A stretch of 64,000 bases of DNA from Anaeramoeba flamelloides (GCA_027625915.1 JANTQA010000051.1:496501-560500); one strand, 5' to 3'; positions 14,139 to 26,273 are shown, counted from the first letter of the stretch. Made by a program: numbers and translations. The notes: a model not told the origin generated them from the letters alone.

Positions 14139-14397
14139 GGATAATAATGTTGATGTCGCTGTCGTCGACAGCAATGACATTAAAGAAAATAGGCTTTACA
14201 ATAATAATAATCTTAACAATACTGTAAATGAAGAAGCAATAAAACTAATTCAAAGAATTGAAGATAAATTAACAGGAAGGGATTTCAATCCAAATAAAAC
14301 CTTAGACGTTGCCGAGCAAGTTGAAATGTTAATAGAAGAAGCAAGCTCGGTTGAAAATTTATGCCAATGTTATAATGGTTGGTGTCCGTTTTGGTAA
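1312..14397 (+). CDS. tor: TOR (target of rapamycin) serine/threonine kinase
   Basis: PI3K-related kinase that forms TORC1/TORC2 and couples nutrients to growth. Exon 1 is 1312-2007 (232 residues, N-terminal HEAT repeats); exon 2 is 5884-14397. The phase-0 splice restores a TOR-typical HGSFLIIYELF segment that begins upstream of the first in-frame TTG. In order: HEAT arms, an Asn-rich insert (about 7558-7822), FAT domain (YTQ-like TPR region, with AEFMEHVDK and RSWYKAWH-like matches), FRB (residues about 2480-2580), kinase (LGDRHPSNLMM about 2805, HIDFGDCFEV) and FATC ending CQCYNGWCPFW at the stop. About 3069 residues against roughly 2400-2550 in animals and yeast; the excess is Asn, Ser, Asp and Lys low-complexity inserts between domains. 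The FRB keeps the Ser and Trp of the rapamycin pocket, but the residue matching human Phe2108 is Tyr. All catalytic motifs are intact. Confidence 0.97.
2681..2770. repeat. Single-ended copy of the AAATTTTCACTTCATTTTC family
   Basis: The terminal motif at 2681-2712 and about 50 bp of body, including a stretch reading CAAAGAAATAGATT, match the copy at about 60262. The opposite terminus is not evident. It lies in the TOR intron. Confidence 0.5.
2963..3315. mobile_element. MITE-like element in TOR intron (copy A)
   Basis: Begins ATTAGTAAAATTGTTGTA and ends AATTTTCCTAAT, an imperfect terminal inverted repeat. Its whole length aligns with 19472-19851: shared blocks include a TAGAATG-TGATTAAT segment, TAGATCTACT, and a TATAAAAAGGATTTG block near the right end. 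It encodes nothing visible. The family of any autonomous partner is unknown. Confidence 0.65.
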
Positions 14398-17269
14398 ATT
14401 TTTAATACATTATTATTGTTAATATCATTTTAATAAAAATTTACTTTTTCTTCTTCTTTTTCTTTTTCTTTATTTTATTTTTTTTTACTTTTTTTTTTCT
14501 TTTCTTTTATACTTGTCATTAGTTTGATTCTAATTTTATTTTTATTTTTTGATATTTTTACTTTTATGATCAAAATATTTAATTATTTTTTTGAATTAAA
14601 TATTACAGAATTTATTAATTTGAGAGAATAAATCTTATTTTGCAACATAAAAGTACCACTGTTTAAATCATATTATATTCTTGAATTTGTGAATTATAAA
14701 AAAATTTGTCGTTTATTTAATTTTTTTTTTTTTATCTGCAATTTGATTCAACCAAAAAAAAAATAAAATTTTCAAAATTAATATAAACAGAGTTTAAATT
14801 TTGATTCTTTGTTTGAAAAAAACCTCAAATAATTCTTTTTTTTTTTTATTACAATGGAATCTAATGATTCTATTTTATTTCAATGATTAAATCTTCCACT
14901 TTATTTCTTGTTTAAATTTGGGTTTTCAGTGAATCCCATTATTCTCATAAGTTAATAATTAATAAATAGATTTTTTTTTAATTATGAAAAAAAAATTAAA
15001 TATTTTTGAAAAAAATAAATATTTGAGGTTTTTCTTCTTGAGATTTTAGTTTTAATCATCTTTTCGTCAATTCTGATGTTTTTATGTTTTATTAATTGTA
15101 AGAAAAATATTAGAATTTGAAATGGAATCAAAAGAATCTTTTATTTATTTTTTTTTATCAAGTTTTGGTAACCAATAAAAAATTCTTTTTTTGAAGTTAT
15201 CGAAATCAGAATAAGCAATAATTTCTAATGTTTTTGAAAAATTATACTTAAAAGGTACTTTAACAAGTTGAAAATGTTTATAAAAATTGGTTCCATTGGA
15301 ATCATTTTTAATATTATGATTGAAGTTTTTGTGATTTTAAAAATTCCGAAAATGGTATTATTATGAGAACTCTAGATATAAAGTTTTAAGTTTATGGATC
15401 TTTTTTTTTTTTATTTTTATTTGATAAATTATTTACAATCTTTTTTTTTTAATTAATATTTTTAAAAGCTATTCTATGGTTTCATTTATAAGGTTATTTT
15501 ACTTTTTTTTCATTGATATAGCTGAGAATAATTCAGCGATGTTAAAATGAGATTATCATGTATTTCATTTGCAGAACATCAACTTTCTAATTTTTCAAAG
15601 ATAATAAAATATTTTTCACAAATTTAACTTTTTTATCTTGGGGTATCTTTGCATGGCATAAAACTTTCAATTGGTTTTTTATCTCTTTCCACAAAAAAAA
15701 ATTATAATAATAATTTAGAATATATTAGGAGCTTTTTGATTTTGCCAAATATTTATTTCAAATTATCATTTTATAGAGTTTATTATTATTTTTGTTGAAA
15801 AATAATTTATGAGAACCCATTTTTTACAAAATAAATTATTTTGAAATTTTTTTAAAATATTTTATATTTATATTTAACTTATATTTAATCTCTTATGATT
15901 GTTAAAAAACTTAAATAAATATTTAATTAAATGATTATAATCATAATTTCAAATAGTTTCTTAAACTATTAATTCTAGAACTATTTATCGAAAATTATTG
16001 TAAATTGTATTTTAAATATAAATGAAATTGTTAAGGTTTCTCATTTGGAAATTAGTATGAGATACATTGCTCTAATATTTCATTAAAGTATCGAAAATGA
16101 ATTTTTTTATTTTTTTTTTTGTACCAAATTATAGTTAAAAATAAAGACTAGTTATCAAACAAATACTACTCAAAATTCAAATTTTGAAGATAATAAAGGA
16201 ATTTTTTCTTTATAATTATAATAATTTAATTGATACTATATGAGCAAATTATTTTTTATTCTCTTGTATTTTTGAGGGGGTTTCTTTCATTATTGGAGTC
16301 AATATATCAATAAAAAATGAAAGAACTTTTGAATACAAAATCAATTTTCTATAACCCAACTTCTTAAACTTTTTTTACTCTATTTTTACTTTTTTTATAT
16401 TATTATATATATATATTGGGATTTTTGATCCTTTTATTTTATCTTTTCTATACATAAATGAGGGTAATTAAATTCATTAACTATTTCTTATAAACAATTT
16501 AATATGCTTTATAAAACAATATCTAATACTATTCTATAAGTTTTTTTTTTACTTTGTAATTATTTTTACATTTTTTTTTTGGTAAAAAATCCCTTTTACA
16601 TTTCAAAAAAAATCTTCAATTTTGACATTTTTTTTCTCAGTTGTCAAATTAACTTGTATCGGATAAAATTCATAAATTTAAATATTTTTTCCAATAACAA
16701 ACCCAATCTTTGAAAAAATAGAAATATCAGAAAAATATTATTAATTAGATTTCCTCCACAAAAGAAATATAAAAACAAAAAAAAATTAAAAGAAAAATGA
16801 ATAAAAATAAGTTTTAAAATTTTTTTTGTTTTGGTTTTGAATTTTTAGAGTTACTTTCAAAAAAAAAATTTTTCATTCCAATCAATGATTTTTTTTACAT
16901 TTTGAAATAAATCTAAATGAATAATTTTATTTGTTTTTTGTACTAAGTCATTTATTTTCAATCATTTTTTTCTCTGATTTTAAGATTAAAATAAAAAACT
17001 ATTGTTTTAGATATTTTTTTTTTGATGATTAAATTTGTCAATTCTATTGATTTTCATGATATTTTTTTTAAATATTTCCTAACCTTTTGGGAATTAACGT
17101 CTATTATCGAAAAGTTGAGAATTAAAGTATTTTACAATTGAATACAAATCATATTTTCACTTCCTAGTTTAAATAGCAATAAAAATTCTATTTCTAAAAT
17201 ATTATAAAAATTTGATCTAAAAAAAAAAAAATTGTCTCTGTATTATGAAAAAATCAAGGAATTATACAA
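14398..17269. other. Non-coding gap downstream of TOR
   Basis: Extremely AT-rich with many T and A homopolymers. The first 150 bp after the TOR stop are T/C-rich (14440-14510), typical of 3' ends here. No exon with coding composition and no foldback element was recognised. Confidence 0.55.
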
Positions 17270-17830
17270 AAAAAATCTAAGGTCTAGTAAAAAAAGTGGG
17301 GCATTTTTTTTTTAATATATTTCATCAAAAATCAATTTTTTTTAATGGGGGTATTCGTTAATTGACAATATTAAATTAATTTTAATATTAATACTGATTG
17401 AATCAATGTCTAAGGTATTTATTTTATGTTTTTCTCGTTGAATTATTTCCAAAAAATGAAAAAAAAAAAAATGGACAATTTTAAGTTTACACAATTCAGT
17501 ACCAATTTGAATAAAAAAACTGGAAATATGGAAAGGTTTACAAATGATATTTTAAAAGAATCGAATTCAATTATATGTTTTCAATTCTATTTGAAATTTT
17601 GTTAAGATTAAATAAGTTATGAAAACCGATTTTTTCGATCAAAAAGAAAATAATATACACGAATTTTCACTTGTAAAAAATTTCAGATAAAATCGAGAAC
17701 AGAAAATTTAATATCTTTTATTCAGGTAATACAATATTAAGAAAGGAATTGAATTATTATCAAGAATCAATGAGTGAAGTTAATGATTTTGGGTATTTAT
17801 ATACTTATTTGAAGATTGAGTTAAATTAAG
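17270..17830 (+). repeat. Dispersed 0.55 kb repeat, copy 1
   Basis: Aligns, in opposite orientation, with 20675-21240 over nearly its full length, with substitutions and small indels. Shared landmarks include AAAAAAGTGGG near the left end, TATGTTTTCAATTCTATTTG, and a block reading ATCAGATAAAAT-like then AACAGAAAATTTAATAT. At 17677-17766 it contains 30 codons that stay open in the same frame in the other copy. No terminal inverted repeat is obvious. Confidence 0.65.
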
Positions 17831-18542
17831 ATATTTTAAAATAAATTTGACCCACAATCTTTGAAATGGCTTAAATCTTGTTAAAAATGTTTAATCAATA
17901 AAAAATTTTTTGAAAAATGTTTTCAAACCTTAAATTGAAATTAAAAACAGTTTTTTAACAGGATTATAATTAAATATTACAAATTTTATTAGTTTTCAAG
18001 GTTTTTTAAAATAAAAATTTTATATATAAATATTTTAAAATAATAATATTTATAACATGTTATAAATGGGTTGTGATCATTCTTTTTGGAAAAAATCACA
18101 ATAGAAAAAAGATTTTTATTCTAATGATGTTCAATGATTGTTTTTATTTTTATTTTTTTTATTATGGGAAGCAATATTGGATTTCTTAAATTATAAATTC
18201 CCTGGATAAACCAGAAAAAACTCCTCGTGTGTCACAAAACAAATTAAAAATTACATTTCTCGAGATTTTATAGATTCTCTTTAAGGAGCCTTGAGGGAAA
18301 TCGGAAATTTGGGATTATCTTTTAATCAGATATAAAACTGGAAACAAAATACTTCTTATAAATATTACACAACAAAAGAAATCGATTTTTCAAACGGAAA
18401 TAAAGTAATTAGCAAACCAAATAAAACTTTACTCAAACGAATAAAAGTCTCGAAGTTATTTTTACATTTTTTTTTTTTTTCATTTGGTTTACATTTTTTT
18501 AACAAATTCTTTTTTGCATTTCAGAAATAAAAAAAAAAAAAG

Positions 18543-18848
18543 ATGAACAGCGACGAACTTTATGAACAACTTCTTTCCATTGACAAAGAAATCAAACAAA
18601 CAGAAAAAAGACTTGAAGAAGAAACAAAAGATCTTGAAAGGAGAGAAATTGAATGGAAACAAAAGGTTGATGAATATAAACAAAAAGAAGAAAAAAGGAA
18701 ATTAGAATTAAAACAAACAGAAGAAAGAGAAATTGAACTCAAAAATGAAATTGAAACTGTTACAAATGAAATTCAAAGAATGGAAAACGAACTCGAAGAA
18801 TTGCTTAGGAATGTACAAGAAAAGATCGAAAATGTTGAAAATGATTAA
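18543..18848 (+). CDS. Small coiled-coil protein, unknown function
   Basis: A single open frame of 101 residues from ATG 18543 to TAA. After a short leader (MNSDELYEQLLSIDKEI) the whole protein is highly charged heptad-like helix rich in Glu, Lys and Leu/Ile, ending NVQEKIENVEND. There is no signal peptide or membrane segment. A T-rich tract ending in CAG lies about 15 bp upstream, so a 5' untranslated exon or a missed first exon is possible. The region after the stop is T/A-rich with AATAAA at about 18916. Small all-coiled-coil proteins of this size include kinetochore and vesicle-tether subunits, but nothing here picks one, and I do not assign a function. Confidence 0.6.
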   Translation: MNSDELYEQLLSIDKEIKQTEKRLEEETKDLERREIEWKQKVDEYKQKEEKRKLELKQTEEREIELKNEIETVTNEIQRMENELEELLRNVQEKIENVEND

Positions 18849-19471
18849 ATTATTTCTTCTTTGTTTTTTTTTTCTTTTTAAACACAAACAAAAACAAAAA
18901 CAAAACAAAACTTTTTAATAAAAGAAAGTCTTTTTTTTAAAATGGTGCAGTTAAAAAACAAAACAACACTTCACAATTGGTCATAGCAAAACCAAAAGAA
19001 TTACTTGTTTGAGTTTCAATATTTTTTTCTTTTTGGTTTTTTTTTGATTTTTTCTTTTTCATTTTCATTTTCTTTTGGTTTGTTTTTTCTTTTTTTTTGA
19101 ACACTGGTGTTATACAACAATCTTTTAAATGTTACCATATCAAATTTATTATTTTAAAATACTGATTTACCTTTTTCCCCAAAACAGATATTCTTTTAAT
19201 GATGTGTAAATGAAAATAAACTAATCTCTTTAGCGTTTTATTTACTTATTGTAAAAATTCCCAAATACAAAGCAATCAAAGATCAACAAACTCAGGACCA
19301 AGTTGGAAGTTTATAATTTTTACTGAAAGACCATTTTAATCCTAATCTCATTTAAAATGTGAAGTCAGTTCATCGAAATATTGTCAAATTTGGATCAAAA
19401 AATCATTATAAAGTAGTGAAAAAAATACCTGAACTGAAAATAATCCAAGTACAAGATTTTTAATTGTGAAC
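18849..19471. other. Gap, poly-T/poly-A rich
   Basis: Follows the coiled-coil gene. It contains long T-rich tracts with CTTTTT units (19025-19110) and no coding-like frame. Confidence 0.45.
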
Positions 19472-19851
19472 ATTAGGAAAATTGCTTTGTAATTTCTTTT
19501 ATTTAAAATCAAATCCTTTTTTTAAGAAACATACTTTTAATATTATAACTCACTCACTTATTAGAATGATGATTAATGAAATTACACTTTTTCAAAACAC
19601 CATTCAATCAAAAATCAAGAATAAAAATTATCATTTTCCAGATCAAACTTATCTAAACCTCTATAAAACCTGATTTGTTTTTTTCAAAAAAAATAGATCT
19701 ACTTAGGTACTCAAATAATTATTAGAGTATTCTATAGACACCACACTTTAATGATTTTTAGGTGGGCTTATTACTATCTCATAAAAAATTTGGTTATTTA
19801 TAAAAAGGATTTGATTGAAAATAAAAGAAATTATACAACAATTTTCCTAAT
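19472..19851. mobile_element. MITE-like element (copy B)
   Basis: Starts ATTAGGAAAATTGCTTTGTA and ends TACAACAATTTTCCTAAT, giving a terminal inverted repeat of about 18 bp. Homologous throughout to 2963-3315 in the TOR intron. A 63-codon frame inside it (19482-19673) is not conserved in copy A and is taken as chance. Confidence 0.7.
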
Positions 19852-20520
19852 ACTCACAATTAAAAATCTTGTCTCCGATTTTTTTCATGTCAGGTATTAT
19901 TTTCCGTACTATATGTGTATTTTTGAATAAAAAATTCAAAAAAAGAAATTTTTAGAGATGTGAACCTAAACTCGAACCCTTTTTAAGAAATGGAAAAATG
20001 AAATTGAAAAATCGTCACAATTTTCTAGCCTAAAAAAAATGACGATCAATTCAAAAACTCTCAATAATCATCTCTAACTTTAAAAAAATTATATTGCTAT
20101 CATTTTTTTCCATTAAGTGAAGTTGAATTATTATATTTTCTTCATAAATGTTTACCATTCTTCCAAAGAAGTTGTGGTTTTCTCTTAAAGTTTGTTACAT
20201 TTAATTGTTTTCCCTTTTTGTTGGATACAAGTTCACAAAAATGCATTTTGGGTCTAGTATTTACTCTATTAAATATTTTGAACAAAATTGCCGTTGCAGA
20301 ATAGTCAAAACATTTTATTTATCTTTGTGTGGAAATTTTTTTATTTGTTTTATTTCTCTGAAAACCCAATTTATAATTTCTATATATATTGGGTTGAGAT
20401 TCTGTGGGAAATTTTTTGAGGAATTTTACATTCAACTATCTAATGAAAATTATATTTGCCAAAATGAGTCAAAAAAAATAAAAATCAAAATGTGAAAAAA
20501 AGAGATGAAATGATTTCAAT

Positions 20521-20605
20521 TTCGAAATTTTCCAAATAATATATTTTCTTCAAATATACATTCATAACCTTTAAAAATATGTAATTCACCCATCTATAAA
20601 TTCAC
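20521..20605 (-). pseudogene. Coding-like fragment related to 42660-42798
   Basis: On the minus strand a segment reads approximately GELHIFKGYECIFEENILFG, matching GSELQLFKGFEPILEENIYFG in the fragment at 42577-42798. The surrounding frame is short. The pair looks like decayed copies of one gene family or of a coding transposon; I do not recognise the family. Confidence 0.35.
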
Positions 20606-20674
20606 ATCTTTGACTGGAAAATAGTTGAATATATATGCCTATAAGCTATTTCCAAGGAAATTGTACAAATTTAT

Positions 20675-21240
20675 TTGAAAATCGATATATTAAACCCAAT
20701 CTTCAAAAAAGTATTTAAATATCCAAAACTATTAACTACCATTGATTTATTCTTGATAATAATTCAGTTTTTTTCTTAGTATTGTTTTACATAAATAAAA
20801 TATATTAAATTTTCTGTTCGCAATTTTATCTGATATTTTTTTAGAGGTGAAAAATGGAGTATATTGTTTTCTTTTTGATGGAAAAAACCGTTTTCATAAC
20901 GTATTTAATCTAAACAAATTTTCAAATAGAATTGAAAACATATAGTTAGATTTTATTGTTTAAAAAATCATTTTTCTACTTTTCATATTTCCGAGTTTTT
21001 AATTGAGATTAGAGGTAAATTGTTTTCACCAAAAAAAATATTATTTTTTTTTTTTTTTTATCATTTTTTAGTAATATTTCAATAATATATTTTGTAGTAA
21101 ATACCTTTTTCATTTGATTCAATGGGTAGTAATATTAAACTTAATTTGATATTACCAATTTAAAGAAAAGTTGTACTAAAGTAGATGATGCTTTATGAAA
21201 TGTAAAAAAAAAGCCCACTTTTTTTGGAAATACCTTTAAT
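20675..21240 (-). repeat. Dispersed 0.55 kb repeat, copy 2 (inverted)
   Basis: Reverse-orientation copy of 17270-17830. The 30-codon stretch at 20839-20750 aligns without gaps to 17677-17766; of the 11 codons that differ, six are synonymous. Confidence 0.65.
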
Positions 21241-21284
21241 ATCTTTAGAATAAAAAAGAAAACCTCAAGAAAAGCATGGTACTT

Positions 21285-21665
21285 TAGCCACTTGACGGCA
21301 CCAATTTTTGGTTATTTTTTAGGTTTTTTTTATAAATTGGAAAATTGATAGATTTTCAAAAAAAAAAAAATAGAATTAAAAAAATAATAACACTTATCTT
21401 TTCCAGAATTCAAAAAAATTGAGTAAAATCTTTGATTTTTCTCCATCCTTTCGAATTCTGGAAAATTTAGGTACTTTACGGCACTCCAAAACACTTGAAG
21501 GAAAACAGCCGTTAGGTTTTCTTGAATTTTCTCCATTATTTTGAATTCTAGTGATGCGCGGTTAGGTTTTCTTGAGTTTTCTGTTTCTTAGTAAAATCTA
21601 TTGGTTTTACGAATAAAACAGAAAAAGTCAAGAAAACCAAGGAACTTGACGGCACTTGATGAAAC
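21285..21665. repeat. GGTTTTCTTGAGTTTTC hairpin repeat with GACGGCAC tags
   Basis: Contains AGGTTTTCTTGAGTTTTC (about 21565) and, inverted after a short loop, a GTCAAGAAAACC arm (about 21640), so the core can fold. CTTGACGGCACC (21292), TACGGCACTCC (21477) and CTTGACGGCACTTG (21645) punctuate it. Related units lie at about 41110-41480 and 54110-54360, and the tag also occurs at 5250. Confidence 0.55.
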
Positions 21666-22467
21666 AATGTTTATATATTTTATTATACCTAATAATTTTT
21701 TAATGTTCTTGGCCTTTCCAACCAGAGCAATTTATTATCAATTTTTCTCTAAATTCGTTTAGATTTAATTCTAATAATTATAAGTTGCCTATTTTCCAAT
21801 TAATATTTTCATTATCTTTTTTTGAAAACTTTAATTGTTTGTGTAATTACAAAACCCATAATTTCTAATTTCTTTTTTGAGTTTAAATCTTCTTTTATAT
21901 ATTGAAATTCTGACTTGGTAAATTCATGCTTCAGTTTTTTAAATAAGCCTTGGAGAATGTGGATTGATTTTTAATATTTTTGTTACTTTTTTTATTTATC
22001 CATATATCTATCAAGTCAAAATCTTTTTGAGTTAACTTTATTATAACCAATCAATAAAATAAAAAGTTAATACAGATTGATTTAATATTTCTAGTTTTAC
22101 TCTATTAACTAATTTTTGTTGGCTAAAATACTTTTTAATTGTTTTTAATACTATTTTTGATTTTTTTGAAGTTTTTTTGATTTTTTTTTTCAAGCCAAAA
22201 TTCTTTAATATTTTATTCCAGAAAATTGATTTGATTTTAAAGTTTTATCAATATTTATATAAATTGCAAATAATTTGGATAATTTTATATATTGCTATTA
22301 GTTTTTTGGCAATTTCTGAAATTGGACCTTTCTATTATTAAAATTAAATCATCTAAAAACATTAGAACATACTGGACTAAAAAATATCAAGTTTATATAT
22401 CTTTCCAAAATTTTAAGAATGAATTGTGGTTTTGATTTAATTATTTGTTTTTCTTGAATATGAAATT

Positions 22468-22503
<36 letters not shown>

Positions 22504-22568
22504 CAATAATTATTTCAGATTAGTAACAATTGTTGAAAATGTTTTTAAATTGCGTAAAACCATCAGTA
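21666..22568. other. Gap with dinucleotide microsatellite
   Basis: No coding signal. A (CA)n(TA)n microsatellite lies at about 22468-22504. Confidence 0.5.
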
Positions 22569-23257
22569 CAAGGAAAAAATAAATTCTGAAAATTAAAGTT
22601 AGAGAAAAATAAGTATTGGGTTCTAGTATTACATATTTAATAAAATATTTTTTCAAAATTATGATAATTACATGTATTTAGAAAAATTAGCTATTAAACT
22701 TATTAACATTTGAATACGACCTTTTTCAAAATTACCTACTTTTGACAAAAAAAACTGTTTTTGGGGTATTTTTTTTATGATTAAAGTTGAAATATATGAA
22801 TTTTTGATTGAATGTTAAGAAAGAAATAATAAATTTTAAAACAATTTGTCAAAAAAAAAAACAGGGAATATATATAAAACAAAATTCAAACATAAAACAA
22901 ATTAAAATGATAAAAAATATTCTAAAGCTGAAAAAAAATCTGTTTTTTATTTAATTTAGTGATATCTTTTGAAAGAAATAATTGATTTTATTTTTGAATT
23001 GATGAATATTATTCTAATTAGACAATTAAAAAAGAAGATGAAAACTATCTTCTCACTAATTCAAATAAAAATTTCAAAAATTTTACAATTAAAAATGAAA
23101 AAAATATTAAAATTTTTTTCTTCTTTTCCAATTCCCATTAATCTTTTATAAAGTTGAAAATTTTTTTGAAAATTTTTATATATAATTATGTTTATAATAA
23201 GAGTGTATTTTAAAAATACAAAATTGAGAGATTTTTTTTTTGAAAAAATTTTCCGAG
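22569..23257 (-). mobile_element. 0.69 kb inverted-repeat element, copy 1
   Basis: Termini CAAGGAAAAAATAAATTC (left) and AAAAAATTTTCCGAG (right) form an imperfect terminal inverted repeat. Aligns end to end, in reverse, with 56388-57080; the two lengths are 689 and 693 bp. Shared blocks include the ATTTTTAAAATACA segment near 23205 and a GGTATTTTTGAAAAGG-like block. No transposase frame. Confidence 0.7.
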
Positions 23258-24411
23258 TTCTGATATGAACCATGTACAAATAATATCATTTAAACCGAAC
23301 GAAATATACTTTAATAATTTAGGAAACTATTGTGACACTAATCCCTCAAGTTATTTTGTTCATTCGAAGTGGACAATATTTCTGATAGTTTAAGAAACCC
23401 AGAAAACAAATTTTTTTTTAACGAGATCAAATTTTTATTTTCCATTTTTTCAAAAAAGAAAACTATTAAATTGATTTTTTTTTACATTTTTATAAGTTTT
23501 TACACTATTTCTTAACTTGTTGAAAACGATTATTATTTCCATTTTTATAACACGAAAAATGGGATTTGTTGTTGGGAATCGATGTGTCAAGATTTTTATA
23601 TCTTTGGTGAGATAATTGTTTTAGTTATCAAAAAAAAAAAAAAAAAAAATGATTTATTCCACCGATTGATAAATATTTGTATTATTTTCAGAATAATATT
23701 ATAAAAATTCAATTTTTGAAATCATTTACAACAATTTACTTTTAAATTGTGTTTTTATTTTAATACTAAAATTTGATTTTTTAATTAAAATTTTCTTCAA
23801 GATATTTAAGAATTAGTAAATTTGACCCCAAAAATTCAAAATCTTTTTTTTTCTGCCAAAAATGAATTTGAATTGTTATTAGGATTCTTGTGAATAATAT
23901 CAAACAATTTGTTCAAAAAATTTCAACCATTTTTTGTTTTTTCATTTTTTTCAAAACTAAAAAAAACGAATTGTTTTAATCCCACAATGAAAAATTTTTT
24001 TTTGCTTAATAGATCTCAATTTAATTGATAAACTTTTGATTATCTTCTCTCAATTTTTTATTTATTTAATCACATATATGTTAATTAATTTTTGTTGGTT
24101 GATATTTGAATTGAAATATTAATCAAAGAAAAAGAAACAAAATAAAAAATTTTCTTTTACTAAGAAAAATACTTTCTCAACATAAAACAAAAAATATGAT
24201 ACACAAGTTTTCAATAATCACCTTTATTGTGAATAAAAATAATAAGTTACTTTATTTGGTTTCATCTTGGAAACATTAAAATTAATGATTTCCAAAAATA
24301 GAATAAAATCAACAAATTGTTTAGATGAGGTTAACTGATCAATTTCAACAAATTAAAGCAGGAAATTACAAAAAAAAATTTTTTTTAAATCATTAATGAC
24401 ATTTGAATTTT
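23258..24411. other. Gap, AT-rich
   Basis: No coding-like frame and no foldback recognised. It has several A and T homopolymers, the longest about 20 bp at 23629-23650. Confidence 0.45.
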
Positions 24412-24490
24412 AAAAAGGGGAAAAATTTTCACTTCATTTTCCGATAACCTTTTGAACAGGTTCTAATTACAACCTCCAACATTGAGAACT
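24412..24490. repeat. Single-ended copy of the AAATTTTCACTTCATTTTC family
   Basis: A GGGGAAAAATTTTCACTTC terminus matches the complete element at 24844-24981. The other terminus is not seen. Confidence 0.45.
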
Positions 24491-24843
24491 CTAATTAGAA
24501 AAGAAAAATAAGGAAAACCAGGTATATATTTTTTTCCATTTATAGATCAAATACCAGTTAAGATTTCTGTTCTTTTTAAAAAATACAAGTCACTAAAGGT
24601 AATTGATTTGAAATCTTTTAGAACAAATATTTGAGAATAATTGTTGAAATTGTGTATTGTTAACTATCTTTTTTTTTGAAAGTGTCGAAATATTTTGATT
24701 GACGAATATTAAAGCAAATTTTTGTATTTTAAAAATTTTTAAGTTTTTTTTAATCAAAAGCAGATTATTTTGGAACTGGGATTTCATTTTAAAAATGTGC
24801 CTTAAAAATAGTTTTCACAGTGTCTAGACTGGTATTTGAATTA

Positions 24844-24981
24844 TAAAAGGGATGAAATTTTCACTTCATTTTCAATTTCCTTTTGAAAATAGAAACCATA
24901 AATTACAATGTATTCCTTTGAAAACTTCTTTGAACTCAATCAAAAATCTGGAAAATGAAGTGAAAATTTTTCCCTCTTTAG
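24844..24981. mobile_element. 138 bp miniature inverted-repeat element
   Basis: Left end TAAAAGGGATGAAATTTTC and onward, right end the inverse (GAAAATGAAGTGAAAATTTT then TCCCTCTTTA). The inverted repeats are about 28 bp and TA dinucleotides flank both ends. Copies of one end occur at 2681, 24412 and 60262. Confidence 0.65.
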
Positions 24982-26273
24982 AAATCAATTAAAAGTGTAA
25001 TGTTTGAAACATTTCAAAATGGGTATTTTCAAAGCATTTTCAAAAAATGTCTTGATCAAACTTTCTTCCAATTCATTTTGTTGTTTTTTTTAACAATAAA
25101 TGAAAAACTGAGATGTAAGATAAAAAAATAGAGTCATAAATATATCAAAGAAACATCAAAAGAAGATTAATTTTCTGTGAAATATATCAATTATTATTTT
25201 TGACAAAAATTTTGGAATAAAGATTGGAAAATTTTTTTTCAATTTCCAGATTATTATTATTCATTTAAAAAAGACCCAAGATCTTCAAAGAATCAATCAA
25301 TAATGAAAATATTCCAAATTTCATTTAAACTCTTCTTTTTATGGAATAGGAAATAAATTTTTTTTCAACTTTTTTGTTTAGGTTTTGAACAAACAATCAA
25401 AAATGCCAAATTGGAGAAAAGGTACTGAAAAGGGTATTATGATTAAATTTTCTAGAAATTTATAAATAGGTAGGATTTGGTTAAAAATTTGACATTTGTA
25501 ATCCGTTTATCTTTTTTGATTATTTAGAGATTTATTCATGAATTGGTTTCAGTTTGATTATTATATTCAAGACCCTTTTCTTTCTTTCAAAAAAAATTTC
25601 TTTTTTGATCTTTGGTTTTTGAGACTTGAAGTTTTTTCAGTTTAATACCTTTGCTCGGTTTTCCATTCTAGTCAACCTGTTTCACAAACTACCTATTTTT
25701 AATAATCCATATTCACTTGAAGTTGGTTTTTATATAAAAATTAGGGAAAAATATTTATTTGTTTTTTTTTTTTTTTACTTCTATTCGAGAAGGATAAATT
25801 AACCTCTCTCTTTATTTGAGTAATCCCTTTTTATTCATTGTCTTGATATATTCAAGTTGATCTGTCAATTCTCAAAGAAAAATATATTAAAAAAGGAATA
25901 AAAAGTTTAATGGAATATTTTTTTTAATTTATTAAATCTCATACGTCAACAAACAAAATCGTAAACTTTTTTTTCAAAGACGACTTTCATGAACCGAAAA
26001 GTTTGAATCTTGAAAATTCCTTTTTCGTGGATTTTAATATTTTTATGGTGAACAAAATTCGAAAAACAATATTTTTTTTCGATCTTCTTTGCTAATTTAT
26101 TTTTGATCACTGAGTAAACACAACCATTGTCAAGAAAAATTTTAAAAAGAGATCATTAAAATTGAGAAGATTTATTCGAAACCTTGATAAAATTCATTAT
26201 TTTTTTAAAAACCTTTTTGAAAAATTGTTTCTCAAAAAACCTTAGACCAAGCTAAAACCTAACCCTAAAGAAA
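24982..26273. other. Gap upstream of the endosulfine-like gene
   Basis: AT-rich. A short minus-strand segment at about 25360-25410 after a CTTTTCAG acceptor reads YLFSNLAFLIVCSKPKQKS and could be an exon, but no gene model could be completed. The 100 bp before ATG 26274 contain no clear promoter motif. Confidence 0.35.

Noticed and set aside
19960-19985. Inverse of a GGTTCGAG-like word suggesting a minus-strand tRNA
   Set aside because: The word continues GTTTAGG rather than closing a T-stem, and no cloverleaf can be drawn.
20205-20495. 96-codon plus-strand frame
   Set aside because: Phe/Ile/Cys-rich composition as expected for chance frames in this DNA; no similarity or splice support.
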